Positions 36,608 through 47,305 are shown, numbered from the stretch's first letter. The stretch: 64,000 nt of DNA from Cephalotus follicularis (GCA_001972305.1 BDDD01000267.1:602613-666612), one strand, 5' to 3'. Translations and numbers: made by a program. Notes: a model not told the origin generated them from the letters alone.

Positions 36608-37863
36608 ATGGGTGTCATTCACACCATCTTTTGGGGGGTCTCGTCTGGCGGTGACCACAAGAATGATAGAAAAGCTTATGGGAGGCAGTCACTTGCTGTG
36701 CAACAGGTTCATCACAACAAAAGGCTGAGAACTGGTGGAGATGAGGAGGTTATATCCTTCACAAAGGCGGACTATGAGGGAGTACGTCCCCCTCATGATG
36801 ACCCAATGGTGGTAAATCTTCAAGTGGCTCTTTTCACTATGAAGATGATTCTCATTGACAGCGGGAGCTCTGCCGACATCATATACAAACATGCATTCGA
36901 TCAGCTGAGGATACCGGAAGACCAGCTCAAGCTCGTAAAGACCCCACTAGTTGGCTTCACAGGCGAGATGGTCCATCCTCTGGGTTCCATCGACCTGTCC
37001 GTGGTTGCAGGCACGGCCCCATGCCAAACTCAGGTAGAGATGACCTTCCGGGTGGTTGATACACCAAACCCATATAATGCAATAATCGGGCGACCAGGGC
37101 TCAACCTAATGGAGGCAATAGTGTTGGTGAGACACTTGTTGATGAAGTTCCCCACAAGGTTTGGCGTGGGGGAGGTCAGAGGAGATTAACAGGTAGCAAG
37201 GCAGTGCTAATAAACTGCCATCATGGACAAAGGGAAGGACAAGGTGCTTCCAATAGCAAACATGAAGCTCAGAAGAGACATAGAACTTGAGCGTCCACAG
37301 CCTGTTGAGGACATGGTCCAAGTGTCCTTGGAAGAGGGCAACACTGAAAAATTGTTCCAAGTTGGCTCACAGCTTGGAGAGGTGGAGAAGGGAGAATTAA
37401 TAACATTCCTCTGAAATAACAAAGACGTGTTTGCCTGGTCGGCAGAGGAGGTCCCTGGGATCAGCCCAAATGTCATGGTTCACAAACTAAGTGTGGACCC
37501 AATGAGACCTCCGACCAGACAAAAGAAGAGGAACATTGCTCCAGAGAGGCAGCAGGCAATAACAGAGGAGGTGAGCAAGCTATTGCAGGCAGGGTTCATA
37601 AGGGAAGTGCATTACTCAGACTGGCTGGCGAACCCAGTACTAGTCAAAAAAGCAAATGGCAAGTGGATGATGTTCATCGACTTCACAGACCTCAACAAAG
37701 CCTACCCAAAGGATCACTTCTCTCTCCTAAAGATAGACCAGTTGGTGGATGCAACCTCAGGTTACAGAATGTAAAGCTTCTTGGACGCCTACTCGGGATA
37801 CAATCAAATTCCCATGTACGGGCCCGACGAGAACAAAATAGCTTTCATCACGGACCGAGGAAT
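36608..37863 (+). pseudogene. Protease and N-terminal half of reverse transcriptase
   Basis: An aspartic protease is seen at about 36800-37130, with active site ILIDSGSSADII and the flap-side motif NAIIGRPGLN. The reverse transcriptase begins near 37560: AGFIREVHYSDWLANPVLVK, MFIDFTDLNKAYPKDHF, then DAYSGYNQIPM. In-frame stops occur at 37187, 37412 and 37772. The coding is cut at 37863-37868 by the 2856-bp LTR and resumes in the same frame at 40730, once the insert and its 5-bp duplicate are discounted. Confidence 0.9.
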
Positions 37864-37868
37864 GTATT

Positions 37869-40724
37869 TGTAAGAGCCCTAAAAATTATAAAATATTATT
37901 ACTGGGCCTTGTAATTATTTTCCCACTTTTTGGGCTGGACCCGAATTTATAACGTATTTATTTGGGCCTTAATGGGGTGTAAATTATTATCTCAGGCTTA
38001 AGAATTATTTTATTGGGCCAAGATTAATATTGTATATGGTTATTGGACTTAAAAATTTAAAAAGAAAAGACTATTGAAGAAGGCAGCCCAAGCCCAAAGA
38101 ATGGCCTGCATTCCTTTGGAATTTCATGAAAATTCCAGAGCCTTCTGTTAGCTAGTATATAAGGAGAATGGTGGTCATGAAATAGGCTTTGGCATTTTAC
38201 ATACACTCTGGAAAAATCGAGAGAAGTGAGAAAGTGGGAGTTGGGACCGGCTGTTGGCAGGAAGGGAGAAAGAAGACAAGAGGAAGGTCCACCCACTTTG
38301 CATGAGCTGTGATCTTTAAATACCCACTTTATGGGAGTAAAGGAAATAGAGCAAGAGTAATGGAAGGAGACTACCTGAACGTGTGATAGTCCTTGGCAAG
38401 GAAGGAAGTCCAGAAATTGAGGAACAAGTAGACCATCTCCGTTTCCAACCACCTCCAGGTAGGTTGCTCCATATCCGAGTGCCTACCAGCATGTGTATAT
38501 ATGTATTTATTTAGTGTGTTTTATTGCTTGTCTGCTGTGTGTGTGTGTCCTCTGCTTGTTATTCTCGTTGCTATTAGTTAGAAATGGGTTGTAATCATGT
38601 AATAATAGTAAGAGAAGGAAATGAACATTAAGCTACTGAAGGCTTTTCCTAGCTAACAGTGTGCCTCGCGCGTGATTGCCTTCCACTGCCCGTTTCGTGC
38701 GCCACTGTTACATAAACAGTACACTCGTGAGGGACGCCACATGCAGAGGAGTGGTGGGATGTTGAGATTTAATAGCCATGCTCACCTACCACACCTGAAC
38801 TCCACTGCCAACACTGGAGATGACGGGCCGAGATGCTGAGGTGGTAAGCATCCAAGGAGCCACTGTAACTCTCCTCTGCATGATTGAGCAGTGACCCCTC
38901 CTCTGCCAGGCGTACCCGAACTTCCTGCCAATTACAGTGGCGAGGTACCAAAGACGCTGGTGAAGAAATACCAGATGTGCTGGGCCGAGAATCCGAGTTA
39001 TACCATGTCCGAGCTCCACCAAGCTCGATCGACCTCTACCATGGCCGAGGAGCCAACCTGGACTCCACTGACCATGCACACCAAGCGTGTGTCCATAGCA
39101 TGGCATGGAGGACGTTGAGCTCCTCTGCCCTACCTGTGATGACGTGCAGTGATGCCATTCTCTCCCCTGCCATGGCGCCAGTGGTAGAGGTGCAGAGCCC
39201 ACATGTCCGAGGTGCCACTGCTGCCAACCGCCCGAGGAGAAATGCCCGTGGAGAAATACCCGTGGTGCCGAGGTGACCTGCCGGGGTGCCACCGCCCGAG
39301 CACAGGTGCAAAGGACTCATCCGTGCAAGACGCCGAGAACACCATGCGCAGAGGACGTCCTTGTCCCCTGCCATGCGTCTCGTTCTCTGTCGTAGCACTG
39401 GAGACGCACCAGTCTCATGTGTCCAAGGAAGCCGGGCCATGCATCCCAAGCATGGCATAGCGCCGGAGCTATTCACGAAGACGCCCTTGCACTCTCCTCT
39501 GTTCTACCCGAGGACGCGCCATAACAGAGCACCATAGTCGACCTGCACTCATGAAGCTTGTCCACTGCTAACAGCGCCAAACTCCCGAGGACCAAGTGCA
39601 GGGGACACCCTCGTCCACTGTCACACGTCCCAAGCGCGCTGCATCAAGCGCCATGGTTCTAGGATGAACGATGACGAGGATGAGCTTGGCGCCAATATTC
39701 AAACGCTATGGCATGCACGCAGCTAACGAAATGAGAAGGGATTTAGGAACAATTGCCCGCACGGTGCGTTTAGCACCAAACACATGCATGCGTTTTAAAG
39801 AATAAAACATGATACCATCCTTACGCCATGCACACGTAGGGCTTCGTGTAGGAAGCGCCAGACACAGTGTATTTTAATTGGACTTAAAGAATGGATTATT
39901 AAATGTTAAAGAAGAGGAATAGAATCAGTAAAGGAAGTTTAAGGATAATACCAGGCTGGTGAGCCCAACTGGGGAGAATTCCGCCGAGCAGGTGAACCCA
40001 ATGGGTGAATACCGCGAGGCAGGTGATCCTCGGGCGAATCCGCTAATGGTGAACCTAAAGGTGAATTCTGCCAGAGCTGGTGATCCAAAGGGTGAACCGT
40101 CAGAGCAGGTGAGCAAAGGGCGAATTCCGCTCGGCAGGTGAACCTGGAAGAGAATTCCGCGGGCAGGTGAGCCTAAAGGTGAACCATGTATATTGACCAG
40201 ACCATAGGATGACCGGACTAGACTCCTCTGTGCTATGATTTTATGTATGATTCGAGTAGAGTAGTCCGAGGATAAAAGTGTGATGATGATTATGATTTGC
40301 ATATTTATTATTTTCTACTCTGTTTGCATTGTTTGTTCCTCTGGTATGTGCCCGCATATGGGGTGACCTACACAACCCTCAGGGTTGCGGACCCATTCCT
40401 TTGAATGGGCCAGGTACAGGTACAGGTAGAGGAGGCACATCGCAGCAGCGCTAGAGACAAAAGATTATTGCGTAAGTACCTCCTCGACAGTACGCTCTCA
40501 AGGGTAAAGTTGCAAGAAAATAAATTATGTATTTATTTTATTCTGGTTCATGGCGATATGTAATTTGTATAATTCGAACTGGGTCTGTAATCCACACATT
40601 AAATAAATGTTTATGTTCATGATTTGTTTATACGTTTTAAATTTTTATGGAAATTATTGACATTGATTGTACGGATTGCCACGTGTCGAATCGTGGGGCC
40701 CATCCCACGTTTCGGGGCGTGACA
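37869..40724 (+). mobile_element. Solo LTR, family C copy 1, inside the reverse transcriptase
   Basis: Target duplications gtatt lie at 37864-37868 and 40725-40729. The ends are tgtaagagccct and ggcgtgaca. A second copy is at 52171-60318. It has a TATA box at 38156-38164 and a donor-like ccag|gtaggt at 38459, both at equivalent positions in copy 2. A GC-rich part with many ccgag words follows (38780-39640), then a tandem array at 39955-40187. Long frames in the GC-rich part show no domain and are probably compositional. Orientation is taken from the TATA box. Confidence 0.92.
39955..40187. repeat. Tandem array in family C LTR (about 30-bp units)
   Basis: Roughly eight imperfect units of the form gcaggtgaacc...gggtgaattccgc follow each other. 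The same array is present at 53938-54165 in the second copy, so it is part of the family rather than a local expansion. Confidence 0.8.
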
Positions 40725-40729
40725 GTATT

Positions 40730-41676
40730 GCTACAAGGTTATGCCCTTCGGCCTGAAGAATGCAGGGGCCACCTTCCAACATTTGATGAACAAAATCTTT
40801 GAGCCTCAGATTAGGAAAAATATGGAGGTCTACATCGACGACATACTCGTCAAGACCCCAGCCAGGAGCCCCCACATAAAAGACTTGGAGGAAACGTTTG
40901 AAGTGTTGAGGAGATACAACATGAAACTCAATCCATCCAAGTGCACATTTGGGGTCACCTCTGGCAAGTTCCTCGGATTCATGGTCTCCAGCAGAGGAAT
41001 AGAGGCCAATCTAGAGAATATCTCGGCAATTCAGAGCATAAGGCCTCCTCAAACCATTAGGGATGTTCAAAGGCTAAATGAGAAGATTGCAGCCCTGAGC
41101 AGGTTTGTGTCAAAGTTAGCAGAGAAGTGCCTCCCTTTCTTCAAAATACTCAAGGATCCCAAGGGATTTTCTTGGTCAGACGACTGCCAAGCAGCCTTTG
41201 ACAAGTTGAAGGAATACCTGGCTTCCCCTACTCTGATCTCAAAACCTAAGGATGGGGGAGACTTGTAATTGTACCTCGCGGCCACCTGGGGCGCAGTGAG
41301 TGCAATGTTAGTTAGAGAAGAGGAAAAAGTTCAAAAGTCAGTGTACTATGTGAGCAAGGCTTTGAATGATGCTGAAGGGAGGAACCCAGAGGTAGAGAAG
41401 TTTGCATATGCTTTGATTATCTCGGCCAGAAAACTGAGGCCATATTTCCAAGCCCATACAATCAAGGTTCTGACTGACAAACCACTCAAACAAGTTCTTG
41501 CGAAACCTGACACCTCAGGCAGGTTAATTAAGTGGTCAGTCGAGCTAGGCGAGTATGATGTGAAGTTTGAAGCCAGACCAGCTATCAAATCACAGGTCCT
41601 GGCCGACTTTGTTGGAGATAATACACCTACGGAGTGTATGGAGGAGGATCCCTCCGAGAGCGAGAAGGGGATTTAG
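40730..41676 (+). pseudogene. C-terminal half of reverse transcriptase and first RNase H
   Basis: The reverse transcriptase catalytic motif VYIDDILVKT is present, preceded by VMPFGLKNAGATFQHLMNKI. The connection region PLKQVLAKPDTSGRL and RNase H text (KSVYYVSKALNDAEGRNPEV, LRPYFQAHTIKVLTD) follow. One in-frame stop falls near 41266. The active-site residues themselves are intact, so the block to function is the insertion and the stops. Confidence 0.92.
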
Positions 41677-42300
41677 AAGTTATCTGTGGATGGCTTATCC
41701 TGCATCACTGGAAGTGGAGCAGGACTGGTATTGATGAGTCCAGATGGTTGGACGTTAAAGTATGCTCTGAGGTTCAAATTTAAAGTTACAAACAACGAAG
41801 CTGAGTGGGAAGCTCTGATAGCTGGGCTGACTATTGCCAAGCACTTGGAGGTACAAAATGTGGAGGCCTCCAGTGATTCTTAGCTAGTGGTTGGACTAGC
41901 AAATGAAGAGTATGAAGCCCGAGAAGACTTTATGACGAAATACTTATCCCATTTTCAGAGTATGAAGTCAGCCTTTGAGTTTCTGAGAGTTTTGAAAGTA
42001 CCTAGAGCAGAAAACACCTGAGCAAACCAATTATCAAAACTAGCCACGGCAGAGGAGCTGGAGAAAAATCAAACCATGCTAGTGGACTACCTGGACAAGC
42101 CCACCATCTCTGAAGTAGATGTAATGGACATAGATGTACCATAGGAGCCAAACTGGATGACTCCCTTTATTAATTGGCTAAGGAATGAGATTCTTTCCGA
42201 GGACCCCGTGGAGGCGAGGAAGCTGGTCTACAGAGCAAACAGATTCCAATTTTGAGATGGGATCCTCTATAAAAGATCTTTCTCTTTTCCTTGGCTAAGA
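41677..42300 (+). pseudogene. Second (archaeal-type) RNase H domain of Tat lineage
   Basis: KLSVDGLSCITGSGAGLVLM, followed by FKVTNNEAEWEALIAGL and EASSDS*LVV, has the D...E...D arrangement of an RNase H separate from the pol RNase H. It lies between the latter and integrase. An additional domain of this type is known for the plant Tat clade. In-frame stops at 41674, 41881, 42019, 42142 and 42253 break it. The Q after SDS is replaced by a stop (CAG to TAG). Confidence 0.85.
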
Positions 42301-42303
42301 TGT

Positions 42304-43389
42304 ATGACCCCCTTAGAGGCCGAGTATTCTCTAAGGGAAGTCCACAAAGGAATTTGTGGCAACCACACGGGGGGTAGAACATTGTCTCACAAGCTATTGA
42401 GACAAGGCTACTACTGGCCGACTATGCATCAAGATGCAATAGACTTGGTAAGAAAGTGTGACAAGTGTCAGAGGAACGCAAACATAAGCAGAAGACCTTC
42501 TCAACCTCTGATGTCTATCACGGCCCCATGGTCCTTTGCACAATGGGGAATGGACTTCGTCGGACCATTACCCATGGCGACAAGCCAGAGGAAGTTTCTC
42601 ATCGTAGCAGTAGACTACTTCACCAAGTGGGTGGAAGCAGAACCCCTAGCTACAATTACCGAGAAGAACACAGAGAGTTTCATATGGAAATCAATCATCT
42701 GCAGATTTGGAGTCCCGAGGACAATTGTCTCAGACAATGGTAAACAGTTTGATTACCAAGATTTCCGTGACTTTTGCAAAGAGTGGAGGATAGAGCATAG
42801 GCTTGCCTTAGTAGCCTACCCCCAAAGCAATGGTCAAGCCGAGGTGATCAACAGAGAAATCATCTCATGCTTGAAGAAGCGCCTCGAAGACAGCAAAGGA
42901 AGATGGACAGAGGAGCTACCAAGCGTGCTATGGGCATACAGAACAACTCCTCGGACCACAACTGGTGAGTCCCCATACAGTATATATTTCGGAGCTGAAG
43001 CCATGATACCAGTAGAGATTGAAGTACAATCACCAAGAGTTGTACATTTCACTGAAGACAACAATGAAGAAGGTCTCAGGTGCATCCTCGACCTAGTGGA
43101 AGAGCTCAGAGATAAGGCCACCACCAGAGTTGCAGGCTGCCAGCAGAGGGTGAGCTGCTATTATAACAGAAGAGTAAGCCCCAGACCACTAAGGCAATGA
43201 GATCTAGTCCTGCGCAACTCGGCTGTTGTAGACCCCACCGGTACCAGAGGAAAACCAGCCCCTGCCTGGGAAGGGCCATACAAAATCAAGAGGGTTTTCC
43301 GCCCAAGAACATTCAAACTTGAAACTTTGGGGGGTAGGGAGATTGCCAGAGTTTGGAATGCCGAGCATCTGAGGAAGTACTATCAATGA
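42304..43389 (+). pseudogene. Integrase of the Tat element
   Basis: The N-terminal HHCC zinc finger is seen (VHKGICGNH, then VRKCDKCQR). The DDE core is present as WGMDFVGPLP, TIVSDNGKQF and NGQAEVINREI. The C-terminal part reads APAWEGPYKIKRVFRP, and the natural stop is at 43387-43389. A stop at 43198 lies just before the DLVLR motif. All three acidic catalytic residues are present. No chromodomain is seen, in keeping with a non-chromovirus lineage. Confidence 0.93.
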
Positions 43390-43700
43390 TTGAAGGTGTA
43401 CTGAATAAAGTTGAATTTTTTAAAACACTTGTTCAATATCATAGTTCCAAGCTTGCAAGGGACCGGAGGTCCAATGTTCATGTCCTCGAACCTCTGAACA
43501 GTCACCGATCAACTCCCTCAGGCTTTACTTCAAGCATGTCTGACCACGCTCCCAAGGGGGCATTCAGAGTACAGCCTGACATCAGTCCAGTGCTTTCTAA
43601 GTTGTCTTACAAAGACTAGCCCCCAAGAGAAAACAAACATAGTCGAGGTCTCGAACAGACTGAGGTAACAAACGTCCGAGAAAACACTCAAGGACACATT

Positions 43701-43976
43701 TGAATAAACTACAATTGAATAAACTGCCTGAATCTGAGCGTCGACGCTTGGAGTGTAATTTCCAATTCTCCAAGTGCTTCACCGGTAGGCGCTTTGTTCT
43801 TGTGTCGACCGCCAGCTAAAGCGCAGACGCTTTAATTTCAGGCGTCGGCGGTCTGGGCAGTTTCTGCATAATTTCTACTGATATGTTTAGCTTTTGTCTT
43901 TCTTGCACAAAAAGAAACTTTGTTAAATACAAATATGTTATCATCAAAACTTAGGATTGAGACATAAATGTCAACA
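43701..43976 (-). mobile_element. Short (276 bp) solo-LTR-like element related to family E
   Basis: It is flanked by acatt at 43696-43700 and 43977-43981, with TG...CA ends (tgaataaac ... tgtcaaca). Read on the minus strand, its first ~60 bp (tgttgacatttatgtctcaa, cctaagttttgatgataac) match the start of the family E LTR at 58121. It also contains three or four GCGTCGACGCTT-like words (43735-43850). It is far shorter than the 1041-bp family E LTR, so it is either an internally deleted copy or a different short family. Confidence 0.75.
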
Positions 43977-43983
43977 ACATTCA

Positions 43984-44110
43984 TAAAAGACTCCTTCCGA
44001 GGAGCATCCTAAATACTCCTTTCGAGGAGGAAATAAAAGCCTTCTTCCGAGGAGCATACAAAAGACTCCTTCCGAGGAGCACCAAAAGACTTCCAAGGAA
44101 GCACTAAGAC
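43984..44110. repeat. Tandem repeats of a CTCCTTCCGAGGAGCA-type unit
   Basis: Four or five copies of a ~28-bp unit containing the palindromic core ctccttccgaggag lie between the integrase and the antisense gene. Confidence 0.75.
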
Positions 44111-44657
44111 TCCCTTGGGAGCAAACACTGGTCGGCAACACCATACGAACTTGACCAACCAGACCTAAAATCGTGACTTGAAAGGCGAATCCATGGGAAC
44201 TCGCAACGATCAAGTTCATCAGACTAAGCACTTTAATACAAGGGTCCCTACGTGGACGACATGCTTAGCCAGCCTGCCCCAAAACCTAATGGGTCAGACG
44301 ATACCCTGTTCGACAAACCCATAGGAACTTATCCGAGCAGACCAAGACCTTAGTCTATGAACACAGAAGAACTCGTAAAGACTAAGTTGAAATAAAATGT
44401 CCTACGAGGACTATTAAGCCTAAGTGTTAACTTCTACGAGAAGTCAGTAATTTGGGCTAAGACAAAATTCTTAAGGGAATTGTAAACATACATATATATG
44501 CAGAGTGCAAACACATCAAGCTCACGATACAAAAAGTAAAGGTAGAGATCCAAGTATGCAAAAAGGTTCTTTTCTCATTCATATTTAAAAAGTTTACAAG
44601 TACAAGAGAAGCCAAAAATCTATTACAAGGCAAAAATAAAAAAGCTAGCCTACAAAA

Positions 44658-46097
44658 CTAAGCCGTGGGAGGAGCATCAATAGAAGATTCATCCTCTAGA
44701 GGTAGAGGAACAAAAGGTCCAGTCCGAAGAGGTTGAGGAGTGACGAGATCCGATGAGGGAGCAAATGAAGCAGAGGCCAACGCAGGATCCGACAGAGGAA
44801 CTGTCGTCACGGCTGACCCATCTCCTCCAGCCTCGTTTCCTTGGCCGACTACAGCTTCAGAGGCAGGTTGGATTTCCTCTTCCTCTTCCACAGCCCCTTG
44901 GCCGGCTCTTTCTTCCAAGGCTTCTTCATCCTTCACCTCCTCGGCTTCATAACGGTCGGGATAGTAGTCGAAGGCCTTGGCAGCCGAGCAGTAGGCAACC
45001 TCGTCCAAGGGAACCTCGGGATGAAGAGCTTTAACCCAGTTCTGGCAAGTGTAGAATCCCCGACGATAGTACCCGGCGGATTCCTTGAAGACTTCATCAC
45101 CAAAGGCTTCTGAAGCTTTGTAATCCTCCACGGAGGCCTCCATCAAGCTCTGGAATTCGTCCGAGGACTTGAACTCCATCAGGGCGTCCTCCACTGCCTT
45201 AACCCGCAGTTCCTCCTGTTTCTTGACGGAATCTTCTAACTTCTTTTGCAATGCCCGGTACTGGTCGCCGATCTTGGAGAGGTCCTTTATCATTTGGTCC
45301 CTCTCCATGAGGGCTTTGTTCTTCTCCTCCACAGCAGACTCCTGAGCCTTGAGGACTTCCTCAAGCCGAGCCTTGGCCAAGCGCGAGGTCTCCATCTCCA
45401 CCATCAACTCCTCCCTCGCTTTGTCATACCTCTCCAAGATGATCAAAAAATTTTCGACCAAGAGGTGATGATCATTCAGAGCCTGCAAGAAAGACGCAGA
45501 AGTAAGAAGAAGAATGGAAAGCATATAAGAAGAAGAATGCAAAGCACACAAGGAGAGGATCCCTCTTACCATGAAATGGCTCTGCAGGGAGTTATGGATC
45601 AAGTCCTTGTTGGTCCAGTCTTTCCTCTCTTTCAGCTCGTCAGGAAAGAGGCACAGGGAGCTGAGAGCAAATGGGACCCCGGGGTTGTCCAAGCTGGTGG
45701 TCCCATTCCCCACCACCTCCAGCTCTTCAATCATTTTCTCCACATCCCGAGGAGGAGGCAGGATGATGGGGTTGTTAGAAGTCTTGCCGAGAGTAGACTC
45801 GACCTCAACCTCTGACACACGCTTCCCCTTTTTGCTTGGAGGCTTAGGAGGAATGTCTGAGGAACGCCCCCCAGCAGGACGCATGGTTCCTTTCTCCTTT
45901 GCCGCCGCAGAAGCCTTTTTCATATGTTTGGCCCCCTCGGCAGCGGCCTTCGCTCTTTGCCTAGCCCCCTCGGCAGCATCCTTTTCCTTCTGATTGGCCC
46001 CCTCCGCGGCAGCCTTCTGCTTGGATCCTTCAGCAGACGAAGGATTGGTGATCTTGGTAACCTTGAAGAGTGCATCGAATCCTTGCCGAGAATCCAT
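44658..46097 (-). CDS. Antisense gene of Tat element, 3' part: Lys/Ala-rich and coiled-coil protein
   Basis: A 479-residue open frame. Residues about 20-70 hold 11-residue units of the type AAEGAxxKxKxA (EGSKQKAAAEGANQKEKDAA). Residues about 215-330 are a long charged coiled coil. After that comes a conserved-looking block (ESAGYYRRGFYTCQNWVKAL), then an acidic, Ser/Pro-rich tail. An 87-nt intron (45569-45483, gtaaga...ttgcag) appears to lie inside the frame and is divisible by three; removing it deletes a hydrophobic stretch that does not fit. The start at 46097 follows a tttgtgtag acceptor, so this is likely the downstream exon of the gene starting at 47092. The biochemical function of such antisense ORFs is not known. 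Confidence 0.7.
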   Translation of the reverse strand: MDSRQGFDALFKVTKITNPSSAEGSKQKAAAEGANQKEKDAAEGARQRAKAAAEGAKHMKKASAAAKEKGTMRPAGGRSSDIPPKPPSKKGKRVSEVEVESTLGKTSNNPIILPPPRDVEKMIEELEVVGNGTTSLDNPGVPFALSSLCLFPDELKERKDWTNKDLIHNSLQSHFMVRGILSLCALHSSSYMLSILLLTSASFLQALNDHHLLVENFLIILERYDKAREELMVEMETSRLAKARLEEVLKAQESAVEEKNKALMERDQMIKDLSKIGDQYRALQKKLEDSVKKQEELRVKAVEDALMEFKSSDEFQSLMEASVEDYKASEAFGDEVFKESAGYYRRGFYTCQNWVKALHPEVPLDEVAYCSAAKAFDYYPDRYEAEEVKDEEALEERAGQGAVEEEEEIQPASEAVVGQGNEAGGDGSAVTTVPLSDPALASASFAPSSDLVTPQPLRTGPFVPLPLEDESSIDAPPTA

Positions 46098-46217
46098 CGC
46101 TACACAAAAAAGAGGTAAAAAAGGTTAGGAGCATGGCAACAGATAATGAAAAAACAGAAGAAATATGAAGACAAGAACTGGAGGACAAGAAGGCTTTATA
46201 CAGCTTTCCTCGGACAC

Positions 46218-47092
46218 TTAGGGCATGGGTTTATCTGGGGACCCCCCTCCCCCTGAGGTGTCCTCGACATCTGCCGAGTAGGATCCTCGGGTGGGAACTA
46301 CGCTCAGCCCGACTAGGAGCAAACGATCCTCGACCACAGTGGAGTTCACCTCCTCGGGCTCCAAGAGCAAGAGTTTGCCGAGGTCAACATTCTCTGTCGT
46401 TGTCAAAGGGGACCTCCTGTTAAAAGGTGGTGCTTCCATAGAATCGCACCAGGCAGATGGGGTGAACCCTTCGAAGTTCTTTATGAGGAAGTACCTCCTC
46501 CTCCAATTTTTGATGGACTTAGTGGGGTTCAAAAGAAGCTTTTTTGTACCGAGACGAGACTTGAAGAAATACCCTCGCCCCCTAGAGAGGACGGGATGAC
46601 GTGGGACTCTTTAAATAGCCCCACTGTTGTATTTACCTCGGATTCTAGACATCTAACCAGGAAGCCTATGATAAAGCTCCAAGACTGAGGTTGGAGAAGA
46701 GAAGGGTGGAGATGAAATGCCTCTAAGACTGAGATGGCGAAAGAGGGCACTGGGACCCTTAAGCCATGGGAAAGCGCACCTTCAAAGACCGCGAAAAGAC
46801 CCTTCCTACTCTCGGTAACCATCCGAGGATCCGAGGGGAGACTAAATCTCAACCCAGCAGGGAAGTTATACTTGCGAGAAAGCTCTAACACTTCATCGCG
46901 AGAGAGAGTGCTGACACCAAAGCAATCCGGAGCTGGGGTATCAGCCTCGGCGATGGGGGCAGCTGGGTCACCCACCGCAGCCCCCAGGCTGCCTTCGGAG
47001 GAGAGGGGACTTTCGGTGGTGGGAACCACCATGGCCAGGGGTTCGACTTCTAAAGGAGGAGATGACCTAGCAGTCTGCTTAGTTCTAGCCAT
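46218..47092 (-). CDS. Antisense gene of Tat element, 5' part: Transposase_28-type protein with histone H3-like N terminus
   Basis: The frame starts at an ATG (47092) preceded immediately by an in-frame TAG, so the start is unambiguous. After Met it reads ARTKQTAR, identical to residues 1-8 of mature histone H3, then SSPPLE. Residues 60-165 resemble the 'putative gypsy type transposon' domain (PF04195): LSRKYNFPAGLRFSLPSD, LFAVFEGALSHGLRVPVPSF and SWSFIIGFLVRC. The frame ends at 46529, but the expected continuation (TKKLLLNPTKSIKNWRRRYF) is in another frame (46532-46218), so a one-base lesion near 46580-46600 is likely. An acceptor at 47093 with a donor at 47168 suggests a 76-nt leader intron. 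It is antisense to the element's genomic RNA. Confidence 0.72.
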
Positions 47093-47296
47093 CTATGTCA
47101 GACGAAAAAAGAAGAAACTAGAGAAATCCTAGGTTGAACTTAAAACAACAAGAAGACTGGCAACTTACCAAAAATATGAACGAGAGAATGGCAGAAAGAT
47201 GAAGATTTGAAGGCATTGTAAATCTCAGTAGCTCTCAGCAACACGACGAAGATTAGAGATTGAAGGAGTAAAAGGTTTTCTTTGAGAAAAAGATAT

Positions 47297-47305
47297 CCTT
47301 TTATA
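47297..47305 (-). promoter_or_regulatory. TATA box for the antisense gene
   Basis: On the minus strand the sequence reads TATAAAAGG, about 205 bp upstream of the ATG at 47092. This leaves room for a leader of roughly 175 nt that includes the proposed 76-nt intron (47168-47093). It suggests the antisense gene has its own promoter rather than relying on the 3' LTR. Confidence 0.55.

Noticed and set aside
38786..39537. Several 80-168 codon frames on both strands
   Set aside because: They come from the GC-rich ccgag-repeated part of the family C LTR; they are not conserved in copy 2 and have no domain.
44740..45993. Plus-strand frames of 70-189 codons
   Set aside because: They are shadows of the antisense Tat gene on the minus strand.
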